A stretch of DNA of 64,000 nucleotides. Source: Taeniopygia guttata (lineage: Eukaryota; Chordata; Aves; Passeriformes; Estrildidae). This document shows positions 48,591 through 61,687 of the stretch, piece by piece (position 1 is the first letter of the stretch; every line of letters begins with the position of its first letter). Below the pieces are notes generated by a model that had not been told where the DNA came from, made no database searches, and saw only the letters and a program-made list of their open reading frames with translations. The DNA lies in assembly GCF_048771995.1 (NCBI RefSeq), contig NC_133024.1:4841001-4905000 (forward strand), in the 5' to 3' direction. The position numbers and the translations under genes were made by a program.

Positions 48591-49867
48591 GAATCCAGCA
48601 GACAACTGAAGAATAAATCACTGTTTTATGTGCATGGAGCAGATTCTGAACATCATCCAATCCTCTGAGACACCTGTCTCTCTGGTAATGTGGCAAAAGG
48701 GTTCCCTCTGTAACAAGATACCCTCTTCATCACCACACCAGCGATGAAGCAACATCACACACTCTGCCAGACACCTGGCCAAATTCTTCCACCCCTGATC
48801 CCTTGATGAACACCCCTATCTTCAATGAGAAATTCTTTCTGAGGTTTTCACATGGGGCAGAGCTGTTCCTCATTGAGTATAAATCCTGCTGCTGCAGGAA
48901 ATGTCTGTAAATGAAAATACGTTCCTAAAATGGATCAACTGCCTGGGAAAGTGCAGGCAGAGCTTAGGAGCTAGCCCCAAATGTTTATATATAAGAGATA
49001 GTAGGTGAAATATTTACTATCTCCACCTGTGTTAGGAAGGATCTATCTGAATGTGCTCATATGGCTTACGTTGGTGTCTAATCACTCCTTCAGCATTAAA
49101 GATCTCAGCAGATTGTCTGTGTGAAGTGTGAGGTATCATCATCATTATGTGGAGAAGCAGCTGATGAATACAGAGATTGTCCTGCTAAAAATATCTCTTC
49201 TTCCCCAGTTAATGGATTCATTCCCAGAGGTGCTAGCCCTTCCACCGAAGTGGAGTCCTGGGATTAGTAAGGCAATTGTCATTAATGCAGCTTTGCCAAG
49301 GGCTACCTTCATCCCTGCCCCTCTCAAAGCTGACACAGAGCACTGATGGTGCTAATCCCCAAATTTGGAAACATTTTTCTGGTTGGCACCTAAGGTGGGA
49401 GTGATGGAGATACTACCACCTTGGCTGTTCAGAGTGTGAGGTTGTGAGGTCCAGCATGAAAATCCTTCAGGAAACAGACAGTCCTGTGTGCCACAACTCC
49501 TGGCCATGCCAGAGAACCTCTCAAAATGGATTTTGTTCCTGTTAAGAGCCTCTCAAAAAATTTGTCAGTTCCTGCTTATTAATGTAAAAAGCAAGGTTTA
49601 ACCCATAAACACAGTTTTTGTTTTGTTTTTTTTTTTCATGAGTTGTTGTCTTATGAGGCAGCACAATAAACTTAAAATTTGTATTCCAGGATGTCAGAAA
49701 ACAGGGAGGCAGTGATGACTGCCTGATATGAAGGGAAGCAGCTCACAGTCAGAGGTTGTAGAAATGCATCTTTCATCTGCTGAGTTTCAGTGCCAGCAGT
49801 CTGCAGGCAGCACTCAGAAATGCTGCTTTTAATCCCAGTTTCAGGGATTAAAATTGGTATTTCTGTA

Positions 49868-50020
49868 GAACCTTAGAATCAGATTTTGTGCTGGAACTTT
49901 TGCAAGTCATCCAGTCCAGCCTTCTCCTCTGACCAGGGCTAATTAGACCTGATTTCTCAGGGACTTGACCAGTCCAATTTTTAGGAATTTAAAGGATGGA
50001 GATCCAGTTGGGAAAAACCC
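49868..50020 (-). repeat. Old CR1-like LINE 3' end
   Basis: 'gaaccttagaatcagatttt', 'gtgctggaacttttgcaagt', 'catccagtccagccttctcc' and, later, 'ttaaaggatggagatcc' follow the reverse-complemented order of a diverged CR1 3' region. Confidence 0.6.
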
Positions 50021-52012
50021 ATCCTTTAGATGAGTCCATTCATGGGGATAAGGTCAGCAGGTCAGGTCAGATCTAGTTCCAGCAGAAACCAACACTGTAT
50101 CCCAGTGAGATCAAAAATATTCCCCTTACCCAGGCTTGTCAGCACACGTAGCTGTGGCAGAAGGTTTTTAATGGTCTTGCAATCACTTTTTGAGGGTAAA
50201 TTATTGCAGATTCCAGATCAGGCATGATGTTTTCTCCTCATAGATCTGTATCACTTCTTCAGGAGTTCCAGATATTTTGGTTGGCAAGTCATATGAGGAA
50301 TAAGCAGTTTCTGGGGTGCTCTTTTCCCCTGGTTCTTCTCTGGTACTATGAAATTGTGCTCTGGAACTGCAGAATGAATGAGCCAGCTAAAGACCTGAAA
50401 GGTATTGACCAAATCCTTTCACTCAGCCTTGAGATGAAAAAAGAAACAAAATTTATTAGAAAGATTCTTCTATAAACAGTTCAAAATTGTAGGTTCTTAA
50501 CAACTCTTTTCTCTGAGTGCTAAAGGAATGTTTTCTTCTCTCTCCTCTAAAGACAAAAGAAATCTGTCTCAGCACTTTTTCTTGTCTTCTAGGCAACTTA
50601 AGAACAATTCAGTTGCTATGTCTTGAAGAGTGGAATCTCTTTAAGTCAACATCTTCCTCATGAGAAATCATTCTCATTAGCCCAGCAGCTGATCTGGGTG
50701 TTTGGAAAGGAGATTGAGTCCACACAGAGTGCAAAATTGTATTTTACCCTGAAATAAATGTGTGCTAATGCATCTACCTATGTATTTTCTTTTTGCTCTG
50801 AGACTGTGCAGTCCAGTTCATGGAAAACACTTTTTTGCTCGTTCTTGACATCTGCCAGGGAGGCTGTTTGCACAGATTTTTCATTGCTTTGTTTTTGTGT
50901 CCCCTGAAAGGATACATGCTAAATCTTCAGAGTTTTGCTTGAGACTCAATTTACTCATTAACTAATTGTGCTGGCATGGAAATGCTTCAAGATAACAAAA
51001 GGCAGCCTGGGTCATGGTTGGATGGAAACAGGAAATACTATCATGCAGAAGGGGAATTTGCAGGACAGACACACTCTCCCATCTTGCAACTCAGTGTTGG
51101 AGCAGGCACTGGGAAATTATTGCAGTGCTCATGTCAAGCCATGATGTGTCTTTGGATCATGCTGAAATGGAATTTCTTGGCAGCCTGCAATAGGCAAAGT
51201 GGTTTGGACACTGGCAATCATTGTGAAAAGGAGGAAGAAGGTAACAAAGTCCCAGGGTGGAAAAAGATGAAGGCAGGTGTGATTCAGAGGAACCAGGCTT
51301 TGCAGAATATGGAGGAGTTTGTGTCTCACTGCTTGTTTTCAACACAGCTGGTGTCTGCATTGGGAACACAATTTTAGGGGCAGGGTCTTCGAAGGGGTGT
51401 GGAGTCACTTGACTTCTTGATGTGTTTTGGCAAAAGACAAGTATCTGCTCCTTATCAGACTGAGTCCTGAGTCTTGGTCTAGTTGATCAGGGCATTGCCA
51501 GAATCTCTAAGGAAATTAATTGGTGAAAAACAAGTTAGTTTTGATAGCATGGCTCGCTTGCTTCCTTTCTCCATTAAATGCTCTTGTATTCCTTTCTCTA
51601 TGGAATAACCTGAGCTGTGCAGAGCCTACATGTTGTGAGAGACAGGCAGAGAAGGATTACTTCACTGCTCGGGAGGATTTTTTCTCCCAGAATTTGATAT
51701 TACTCCTGATTTTGTATGAAAAGGAAAGTACTAGAACTTGGCTTCAGAGAAGAAAACCATCAGCCAGAGGATGCCCTGTCTAGCTGTGCCCTGGAGCCAG
51801 AATCTTTGTGCCAGCCAATCTTAAGAACTTCTTGGGGATGTCAGCTGGGGAAGTGATGGGCAATTCTCAAAGTGAGGGAGCCTGGAGATCAGATATGAAG
51901 CATTTCTGAGGTACACATTCCCCAGAAGCCTGCCTAGCCCAGCAAGTAGGAAAGTTTTTTCAGGCCCCGTTCTCAGAAGAACTCCAGCCAAGCTGAATGC
52001 CCATCCCCAAAA
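50021..52012. other. Unique noncoding sequence
   Basis: No gene is recognised. A 133-codon frame at 50976-51377 on the plus strand has no recognisable domain. Confidence 0.4.
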
Positions 52013-52178
52013 GATTGCTCAGAGTTAGTTGTTGTGGCTGCCCCATCCCTGGCAGTGTTCAAGGCCAGGTAGGACAGGGCTTGGAGCAACCAAGTCTAGT
52101 GGTCTCTTGTCCACGGCAGGGTGGTGGAACTGGATGATCTCTAAAGTGCCTTCCAACCCAAACCATTCCATGATTCTA
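52013..52178 (+). repeat. CR1 LINE 3' end fragment
   Basis: 'gttgtggctgccccatccct', 'ggcagtgttcaaggccaggt', 'aggacagggcttggagcaac', 'ggaactggatgatctctaaa', 'ccttccaacccaaaccattc' and 'catgattcta' follow the CR1 3' end exactly in order. Confidence 0.95.
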
Positions 52179-55100
52179 AAATGCTTTGATTTCAGCAATT
52201 TCTAATAGGAACAGGCTCTGCTGATATGTTCCAGCTCTCTCTATGCTGTTTTTCCATTGCACATACATGCTACTGGGATGATGTGAACCCTCCTGAAAGT
52301 TTTGAGTTGGAAGGGATGAGAGGGAAGATGAGATGAACATGTCTAAATGAGAAATAATGAGAATGCTGCATGTGATCCAGATGTCATCTTGCACTTTCCT
52401 TGCTGGACAGACAATGTCATAACGGAAAACAGAGAGGTTTCCCTTCCCCTAGTCAATGGTCCAATTTTCCTCCTCAGTCTTTTTTAAACATACCCTCCAC
52501 TCATCCCCAGGCTATGGCACCAGTACACAAGGAAATACATGCTGAGAGGGGTCTGTCCTGGCAAATTCAGGGCCACTTTATAGACTTTCATAAACATTAG
52601 AAGTGCTTCAGGGAAAAAAAAAACCCAAATCCTTGAAAATTAAAACCTTCTCCTAAGATTCTTCTTCTACAGGCAATTTACTTCACAATAAGACATTATC
52701 TGGGGCTGTTTGCTTGCAGAAATGAATTAAGGAGTACTTTCAAGGATCTGGAACCCATTATTGAGGTGTAAGAAATCAAATCTTTGTAATCAGGACATAA
52801 ATAGCAAGCAAATCTGGACGTCAATCAAACCAAGCATTCACATCATCCTGTGAGACAAATATGAGTCCTAAGAGGAGCTGAAACATTTCAGGCAGACTAA
52901 GTGTTGATTTGCAAGTTATTCTGGAGAAAATACAAGGACAGGAAAGAATAAACAAAGCTTTGAGCTCAGTTGAGTCTTAGCCAAAGATCTGCAAGAATTC
53001 AGAGTCAGATCTGGGGAATCGAGGCTAATGGATTAGGTAGGAACCATGTCTAAAAATAAGTTTGATGTAGTCTGAGATGCCAGACTACATCAAGCTTTTA
53101 GTGTCTTCAGCACAGTTGGGACATATGGCTATTCCTCCCAGCAGCTAGCATAGTTCACTGCTCTTTTTTATAGCTGCATTGATCTGACAGCTAGTGAGGA
53201 TGTTGCTGGAGCTGGATGGGATAAACAGAGATAATGTGGGTTCAGCTGAGTGTTTATCTGGACTTAGGCTTCTTTGGGCTTATGCACAGCTGTATGGGCT
53301 TATGCACACAATGACAGTGGTACCATCAGCTCCATCAGGAAGGGTTCATTCAGTTGTGGTTCACTATAGGTCGGTCTCATTGAGTCCGAGATGTAAAATA
53401 TCTCATTACTAAATGAAAAAGAAATTAACTGGACAGATTTTCAGCACCATTGGCTCAAACTGAATTTAAGGAGGAGCCAAAATACACCTCTGAAAAATAT
53501 TCATTTAATGCACAAAGGTTTCTGGAGCAAATGGATCTGCCTTTCAGTTTGTCTCTTTTGCCTTTGCTAATCAATGATGACTAGAAACAAGATCCCCAAC
53601 TCTGCAAGAAGCCCTGTGCTACCGATGCTACATCCCTAACACTGTTCTGATGGGCATCATCTTTATTTTCATAGCAACTACTTGCAGTGGCACGATGGAA
53701 GATGACTTCTGAAGGAGAATTAACAATAGCTGACAAAATCCCAAAGGAACCATCTGATTTTCCTGTGCCATAAAAGACACAGTTTCAAGAGGAATAAGAA
53801 GAAAGAGCAGCAGAAAATACAACATGGATGCAGACTTGTTTTCAAAACAGGTATCTTATTTTGTTTTGATAGGATATGAATTTCTTAATTTCCTGCTATG
53901 AATTGTTTGTGGAGTATAGGCAATCACAAATGAATCGAGACCAGATCACAAGGCATAGGATGAAATGGGACCTCTTGGGTTGAAATGTCCAGTTCCACGT
54001 TAATCATACTTAATCATATTATTTAAATTAATTCATAAAATTGTCAGCTCCATCTGAAAAACATACTAATTTCTCACACAGCCCTGATTTCTTTGGAAAG
54101 TTTATCTGGATCCTCCCAGTTCTGCATATGAGAAATAGTCTATTAGAAAATCTCACTTCATTAGTCAACAAGTTATGACCATTTGTGCTATACTTTTTAG
54201 ACATAAGGAAGCCAAATATCTCACACTCTTCTTTCTCAAGGTACCTAAATAAAATTAGCAAAGAAAGTCAATGTAACATAAAATTATATCATAGTAAAGT
54301 GTTCCACTGCTATTACTAAACGAACATCTGACCAGAACCTTCACATCTGAACAATATTAATTTTAAGGCAGATGGAATCTAGCTCTGTATTAATTACCTG
54401 GTCTTCCCCGCTTAATAATCTCATGTCTTGATGAAAACCCTGTGTGCCAAACCTCTAGAAATAACAAAAATTAGCTCCTGGAGGAAATGTGGAATGCAGT
54501 GGGATTTAGGGAAGAGATTAGCGCTACAGTTCCATTGGCACTTTAGATTGTCTGAAGCTAACTCTAACATGAAACATGTATAACTTTTCCACCTCTGGCT
54601 GTGGTTTCCCACTTTCCACTCCCTCCTTGGGCCAGCGTGGATATTTTGTTCAGTGAATCAATGTGAGGGACTGATCCAGTTTCAAGAAAGCAACACTGGT
54701 GCAAAATGGTCAGGGAGAAAAATAGGAAATGCTCCTAATATACCTCATGTGCTTTAGGATGGACTGAATCATGTTTCCTGAAGTATCTCTTGTCATTAAC
54801 TAGGGTGTGGTTCAAACCTCTCACACCTCCCTCCAGGTGGTGTGAGAGGCATCCTTCCACCTCTCTGGGATCTTGTTAGAGTGTAGGTAATATTGTTTTG
54901 AGGTTTACCTCCCAGCTGAAGTCACCTACTGAATAAGTGCTGAGCCCTGCAGAAGTCTGTTAATGCCACTTTTCATGATCTAAACAACACAAAGAAATCA
55001 ATGCCAAACATATACTGAAATGAGCTATGGCAAAAGATGCATGATTTAGTAATGTGAAGCATAGCAGCTCCTGTCAACTGTCTTCAACAGCTCTGGAAAT

Positions 55101-57294
55101 CAGGCACCATATACCCCAAAAAACGAGGCACATCAACTCAGCTGTCATTTCTGAATGCATTGGCCTATGGCCCAACATCTACACATTTTTGAGCAACCAA
55201 TCCAGCCAAAATCATTTAGCAAATCAGTGATTGGCATCATAAATGTATGCATGGCACCACAAATGTAATTCATAGTATATACAACACAGAGAACAGAGCA
55301 GATTAGTAAGAAACAGGAGTGCTTCATGTGCGAGACAATACCAGCAGGAGTTGTCTAACAAACAGAAAATGACGTGTAGTTAAGAGCTGGAGTTTTTCCA
55401 TTGGCTGGTGAGATTTCTCACCATCTGGAAGGGCTTTGAAAAAGAGCAGGAAGAGGCTTGATGAATGTTGTGTGGGGGAGTGTTGGCAAAAGAAGGTTTG
55501 ACAAGCTGAGCAAGCCAAGCAAACAAAGACCGCAGCCAAAACAGAGACAGAAGGGAACGAGAGGAAAGAGGTTGTGTAGGAAATGAGAGGAGAAGCTTGA
55601 CTTCATCATGAAAGAGGTCTGTCAACCCATGACAGTCCACATCACTGTGTGTGGAAGGCTAAAACATCCTTGCACTTCTGTGAAGTCCAAGGTGATACGA
55701 AGCTTTGGGCTGCCACCACAAAACACCTGCCTGGCTATCACCAGTCCCCTCATGCGACCCCACCAGCTTTCACAAAGAGGTGTCTATGGGGAAGGGTGCA
55801 GAGCCCTACTCTGCCAGAAGGAGAGCTGCTGGGTGGATCTACCAGCACAACAACCATCATTTCATCAGAGCAAGTGACAAGCTTCGAACATTTGAGGGAA
55901 GGGCACAAGGTAACACTGGCAAAATGGTCTCTTTGCTGAATGGATGGCATGGCTGCCAGGAGTTGTTCCAGGTTAGGTTACAAACAGCATTGTGGGCATG
56001 GTTTTTGGCTGGCTGGTCTATGTGGACTGACTGTTGGGGGGGAGAGAAACATTCATCTGCAAAGTTCAACCTACTATGAAATGCAGTCCCTGTTTTTTAC
56101 ACTTTATCTCTCTGAAGAACCATAGCACACCAACACCATCATTTTCATGCATCTCTTGCAGGGATTTCCAACTCTCACAGGTGCTGTTGCCTTCTAACTT
56201 TCTCCCTCTATAAACATTTCTTGCCATTAATCCATTTTCTCCCTGATAAGGGGCCTCTCACCATGCTCTGAGTTGTACCCACCACCCTCATCATTGGGCT
56301 GCCAAATCTGGCAGGACCAGTGCAGATCCCAAGATAAAAAGCCTGATGCTTTGTCTGTGGTGTTTGTCCATGTCTTTGTGAGTGCTGGGAGCTGCAGCTC
56401 TTCAACAGGATGGTTCTCAAACTTCTTGAATACTTGGGCCAAAAGATTTTTGTGGGTTATCAACTACCATGAACCGCCAAACTTTGAAGAGAAATAGTTC
56501 TTCAGTACAATTTCACAGAACAGATATTATGGCCTTGTAAGCCTGAGTTTTGTGATTTAACTCATGTTCATCTCCCAGGACAATGTTCTTGGCTTCAGTG
56601 AAAGCTCTACTCAGTTCTGTGGAAACAACTATTTTGAATATTATCCTCTGGCTATGCTAGGGTGCCCTAGAGGTGCTGCAGATTACTCCGACCTAAGCAG
56701 GGATAGAGTGAAAATGAAGGGCCTTAAGGCTGTGTTATTTCATCATTATCACAGATCCAAAGCAGGAACTCCATCAAGGTTGTTTTTCCCTTTGTGTTGT
56801 TGTGTTGTACCAACATCCCTAAGATTGTGAGAAATCTGTAACAACATTTCCTTGGAGATGATGGGAGCTTGGGTGATGAATCCAGCTCTTGCTGGGTCAG
56901 TGTGATAGTGAATGTTACAGACAACAGACTAGCAAATGAGACAACTGCTGCAAGACTGCATAGTGAGCTAATTATTTCAGTATTCCCTGTTTATAATTGC
57001 TGTTCTAGATGTTCTCTATTGTCTGTCTGCAGAAAGAGGGAACAGGACTGTGGACTGGTCCAGTGTTATAGACCCAAATCTCTTGGATGGTCTTCTTAAA
57101 CAGCTTCTTGTTCCTAGGGACTGCGATGGGCAGTGTAATTTGTGAGCCCTCTGTGTGCCTGCATCCACCCATGCACAGAAGTGCATGGATGGGCAAGTAT
57201 AACAGAGCCACGGCTGTGAAGACAATCTGGAAAATCTCAGATCTCAGCATCCAGCTAGAATAAATTATATAGCTATTGATGCAATCCTTTCCAT
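52179..57294. other. Long unique noncoding stretch
   Basis: No gene is recognised. It contains a perfect hairpin (53058-53097) and a 20-bp near-tandem direct repeat at about 53274-53308. A stop-poor block at 55600-56080 is open in several frames on both strands, with no recognisable product. Confidence 0.4.
53058..53097. repeat. Perfect 13-bp hairpin with extended stem
   Basis: Arms ttgatgtagtctg (53062-53074) and cagactacatcaa (53081-53093) are exact reverse complements around a 6-base loop. After one mismatch the stem extends by three more pairs (AAG with CTT). Confidence 0.92.
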
Positions 57295-57345
57295 CGCAGA
57301 ATCTCAAAGCATTTTAAGGTATTAGTATTTTCAATCCCATCTAAA
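57295..57345 (+). repeat. Possible ancient amniote repeat fragment
   Basis: 'cgcagaatctcaaagcattt' followed by 'taaggtattagtattttcaa' and 'tcccat' resembles the widespread amniote motif 'atctcaaagcactttacaaa' plus 'ggtcagtatcattatcccca'. Weak evidence. Confidence 0.35.
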
Positions 57346-58096
57346 ATAATAGCTTCAAGAGTTGCACCAAGTCCAGCCTATGTCTGCAAGGCTTGATGAG
57401 AACAACCACATTTTCTCCTTCCTTTCAGATGCTCTCAAACTCTGCACTTGTATATTGCTCTTTTTTGTCTACACGTTGATCAGTAATGAACAGAAAAATT
57501 TCACTCTGTTTTTGCACTGTGCAGTCACAGATTTAATCCCCATGCCCCTCCCTTCTCTGATTTATGAGAGCAGACCAACCCTGCAACCTTCTCCTTTTAA
57601 CACTGCACCTGCACATCATGGCTAACAGCTTTAGCTGCTTTCCTGCAATAACTCACAGAATCTCTTTCCTAGGCAGCCACGCCTTTACATTAGCAGATAT
57701 TTCCTCTACTGGTGCTTTACTTTCTGGCTCATTTTTTGATTGCCCTTAGCCTTTCCCCAGATGCCGAAATGATCTAAATCCGTGGTAACAGACTGTGCCG
57801 TGTTTGGAGTGTGTTTAACTCCTAAGGCAGCATCACATTTGACTTCACTGCTCTCCTTCCCTTTAGCTCCATCATTGCTGTTAAGAAAAGCAATCCTACA
57901 CTGAGGTGCAATGAACATACCCAAGGAAACTCCACAGGAAACTTCTTTTCCATCAGCAGTAGTTGTAGTCTTCTTCACCTTGTGGCTAGCTTTTGTCTAG
58001 AATTTTTTTTATTGGGGCACTTTTTGTGTCCCTGATCTGGGCTTAAGACCCTGATTATATGCTTTTTAAATGAGCTCTGAGAAAAAGGGAGATCCC
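57346..58096. other. Unique noncoding sequence
   Basis: Nothing is recognised here. Confidence 0.4.
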
Positions 58097-58208
58097 TCTC
58101 TATCATCTCTATCTCCTCTATCTCTATCTCTATCTCTATCTCTATCTCTATCTCTATCTCTATCATCATATCATCTCTTTCTACCTCTATCTCTTTATGT
58201 CTATCTCT
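58097..58208. repeat. (CTATCT)n hexanucleotide microsatellite
   Basis: A core of about eight uninterrupted CTATCT units (about 58117-58163) is flanked on both sides by interrupted units (atcatctctatctcctc; tctacctctatctctttatg). The minus-strand IEIEIE frame is an artefact of the repeat. Confidence 0.93.
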
Positions 58209-59466
58209 AATTGATATCCTCTGTATCTTTCTCTCTCAGTTATACCAGGGCCCAGCACAGCTGCTGAATTACATATCTGAGTTAAGGGATTGGCTTCATG
58301 ACCTGCTACAAGAGATCATGTCCCAGTAGCTCCTTGGCTGAAGCAGACTATGACTCAAGGAGAATTTGGCCCTGAAATGCATGTCATGACATTTCCAAGA
58401 TGTTCTTACTCCCAGGTGGAGGTTCTGGCTTTCCTTCATAACTGAAAGCTAGAGCAGCAGGGAGACATTTGTACTTAAAAATCTCAGACTAGAAAAGGGA
58501 TCTGGTATGAGGAATTCCTTTATTTTATAACAGAAAAAGGAAAGAGAACAGCTGAGCACAGTTCTCCACTAGCACTCATCTCAACTATACAGTACCTTCT
58601 TTTCAAGTTGGACACTTAGATAAGAGAAATTTGAAGAAAATTGGCCACTTCCAGCCACAACACAGAGCCAGGCCCATTTGTGCTCTGTTTGCTCTCTGAG
58701 AGAAGCAAATAGTATGGGGTTTGACCATAGAATTAAGTGTTTGGTGAAAAAAACAACCACTGTTGCTTCTGCACAAAAATGAAAGCTAGGACAAGATGCC
58801 TCAATGCATCTTCAACAAGGAGGGAACAGAGCTGAGGTGAGTCCTTAGGCTGGGAAACCTCCTGGCATTATTTTTAGAGTTAGTGGTCAAGCTCAACTGC
58901 AGTCACTATGTGATCCAGAAACTTTGCAGATGCCTGCTGTCTTCCACATCCTGCTATCACATCCTTTCAGCCCAGGCATGAGCTTTGTGCCAGCTTTCAG
59001 CTGGAGGCAGACAGACAAGCTGGGGAAACCCTGTGTAGATGTAAAATTACCTTACATCACAGATAAGAAAGGGAGGCATTAGTTTACACTGGCAGAGTAT
59101 TTATCTCCAGCTTGCTAACCTGAAGCAACATTGTAGAAGGCAAGGGATCCAATATATGGAAATAATAGCTGTTTTATAGCTAAAGCATGCTTTTCTCACC
59201 CAAAACAAATTGTGGAAGCACTGTTCACACACCCAACATTAAAAATGATCTAAACCAAGCGATGTATCTCTAGATTGCAATCATTATTGCTAATGCATGT
59301 TACTGAGTATTCAAAAATCAACAATGCACCGCTCATATGTGACATACCTGCTGGGTTTTTATGTTCTGTGATCCTTATTGTAAAATATGCTGTTTGAGAA
59401 AGAAAATTCTGGATTCATCCCTTCTGAAGTCTGATGTAGACATTAGGAAGCCCGAAGGGGTCTTTA
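58209..59466. other. Unique noncoding sequence
   Basis: Nothing is recognised here. Confidence 0.45.
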
Positions 59467-59620
59467 TCATAGAATCAAAGAATGGCTTTGGTTGGAATGG
59501 ACCTTCAAAACCATCTCTTTCCAAATCTCTGCCATGGGCAGGCACACCTTCCACTAGAGCAGTGTGCTCCAAGTCCTGTCTGACCTGGTCCTGTGCCAGG
59601 ACCCCTCACCTCACATTCCT
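59467..59620 (-). repeat. CR1 LINE 3' end fragment
   Basis: 'tcatagaatcaaagaatggc', 'tttggttggaatggaccttc', 'ctctgccatgggcaggcaca', 'ccttccactagagcagtgtg' and 'ctccaagtcctgtctgacct' follow the antisense CR1 3' end. It decays after about 150 bases. Confidence 0.92.
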
Positions 59621-61504
59621 TCACCTCTCCTGGTTCAGCAGCCAGGACAGCAGCTGCTTGCTGTGCTCAGCTGTCTCACAGGTACAGTCATGCTTGCTCT
59701 GAGTGACACAGCTGAGGAGATGATTTTTGGTTTCATGGCACTTCTTGCAGGTCTGGGCACATTTCAAGGGACACCAAACTTTGATTCAAGGACTACAGGA
59801 CAGGAGAGGTAAAGGTAAGGCAAAGATGGGTTACCCAAATGGACATAATCAAATGACTGCTGCAGAGCTGGAGCAGAAATGATGCAGCACATACTTCTGT
59901 GTTGCTCCTTGGAGCCCCAGGCAGAGGCTGGACACATTGAGTTGTTTTTATTCCCTGAAAAGGACCTCCATGGCTTTTCACAGACCAACACATCTCAGAG
60001 CTCCCCTCCTTTTCCACCATTCTTAATGTCCAGCCACAGTGACATCCCAACAAAGGTGACACCTCCTGATCACCCCACCACTACCCACCATCCAACTCAG
60101 CCAACAAAGAGGTTTTCCTTCTGCCACCTGAGCTCAAGGCACAGACATTTGGCACGGGGCCAGCAAGGCTTCTCCCATCACTAGGTCACCATTGGTTGCT
60201 CCTCCTCCAAGGGCCTCTGTCTGGCTCTTCTCCACTAATGTTCTCTGTGTCATTCCAAAACAATCAGCCAGCAACAGTGCTTATGTCTAGTGAGACCAGC
60301 GAGCAGTGGGTCAAGAGTGCATCCAAGCAGAATGTGGTGTAAATAACTGACTCCATCTGCTTGGGTCAGAAAGCTTCAGTTCATCAGAGGGAACCAAAAA
60401 GCCTCCACGGGTGGTGAAGGGACTTTCTGAATCCATCTATGGAGCTGGCACTGGAAGAAGACAAACATGCTCTTAGTGTTTATGCTGTCAGGCTACGAGG
60501 TATTCATTTTCATCCCAAAACACATTCCTCACAGAACACTTCTGTGCTTCAAACTCTGTCATCAGGAGAGCTAAGGAAATGAAAACTGGGTGCATGATGC
60601 TGAGCTGTCAAGTCTCATATACAGCAGCAACTGCTCCCACGTCTGGGATCCCTCCTGGGAGGCATCAGGACATGGCACTATGCTGCTGGGTTTTCATTGT
60701 GCCACACTCATGTAAAATGAAGGATTATATCCCTATCCACTTTTAGTTTGCTGCCACATGGGGAAGGTGCAGGGAAGCAAAGGTGTTGCAGTGTGATTTC
60801 ATGGTTTACCCCAGAACCCCAGGTTTCTCCCCTGAAAATGTCCTCCCAGGTGTGTTGATTACTCCTCCTTTCCCCACCCTGACCCTGCCAGCACTGTCTG
60901 TCACTCCTGGAATTCCAGAAGTGCATCGAGTGATTGGGCAAATTCAAAAGATGCCCTCCACCCCTGGGGAGTGGCCAGACAAGCCAGGGCATGTCCCATT
61001 CCCTATATTGGAGCCACCAATATATACAAAGGGGTTTTTGCAAATCCAAGTTGGAAATTTTCTTCCTTGGGTCCCCTCCAGACAGGAAAAAGTACATAAA
61101 CTCAAGTCTCCTACAGTTTTTGTCTCTGACAGTGCAATGGTGCTGCAATAGAAGGACACATTTAGTAGAACTGCCCAAGGAGGTGCCACACCAACTCTTC
61201 TTCAGACCTACAGGTTTCAGTGTCTTTGGTCACATATAAGGGACCCCACTGATATCCAAATGGCTGGCTCTGAGACTGGTGTTGCAAGATGGAGAAGCCA
61301 GGCTGTGACACCGAGCTAAGACACAGTCTTAGGAGGTCTGCAAAACAGCACAGACAGTCCAAGTGTTTAAAGCTTCATCTTGGTATGGTCATATATGGGA
61401 GAGAGCAGGAGAGCAGGTAGAGTCATCCCCTCTAGCTCCACTTACACACCAAGAGGTGTTTTCACCAGGCTGTAAGGGTCCAAGCCAAAGCACATACCAA
61501 ATAC
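59621..61504. other. Unique noncoding sequence with a stop-poor block
   Basis: Between 60708 and 61189, frames of 81-156 codons are open on both strands at once. No domain is recognised in either, so no gene is called. Confidence 0.4.
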
Positions 61505-61687
61505 TGCCAGGCTCTGGCACAGGCTGCTCAGGACAGAGGTGGAGTCCCTATATACCTGGAAATGTTCAAAAGCTGTGTCAATGTGGCAATTGTGGTGTTT
61601 GAGTCGTGTCTTTGGTGGCACAGGGTTAATAGTTGGATTTTATGATCTTAGAGGTCTTTTTCAACAAAAATTATTTTATGATTCTAT
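61505..61687 (+). repeat. CR1 LINE 3' end fragment (divergent)
   Basis: 'aggctctggcacaggctgct', 'caggacagaggtggagtccc', 'cctggaaatgttcaaaagct', 'tggattttatgatcttagag', 'gtctttttcaacaaaaatta' and 'ttttatgattctatgg' retain the CR1 order and the terminal octamer, with many substitutions. Confidence 0.9.

Larger units (their letters stand above)
45673..49867. other. Unique noncoding sequence
   Basis: No gene is recognised. It contains a probable ancient repeat at 47795-47880 and a short hairpin plus tandem repeat at 48540-48590. Confidence 0.4.

Noticed and set aside
48750..48900. Possible further antisense CR1
   Set aside because: A few words resemble CR1, but order and tail octamers are missing.
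57975..58169. IEIEIE-repeat frame
   Set aside because: Translation of the CTATCT microsatellite.
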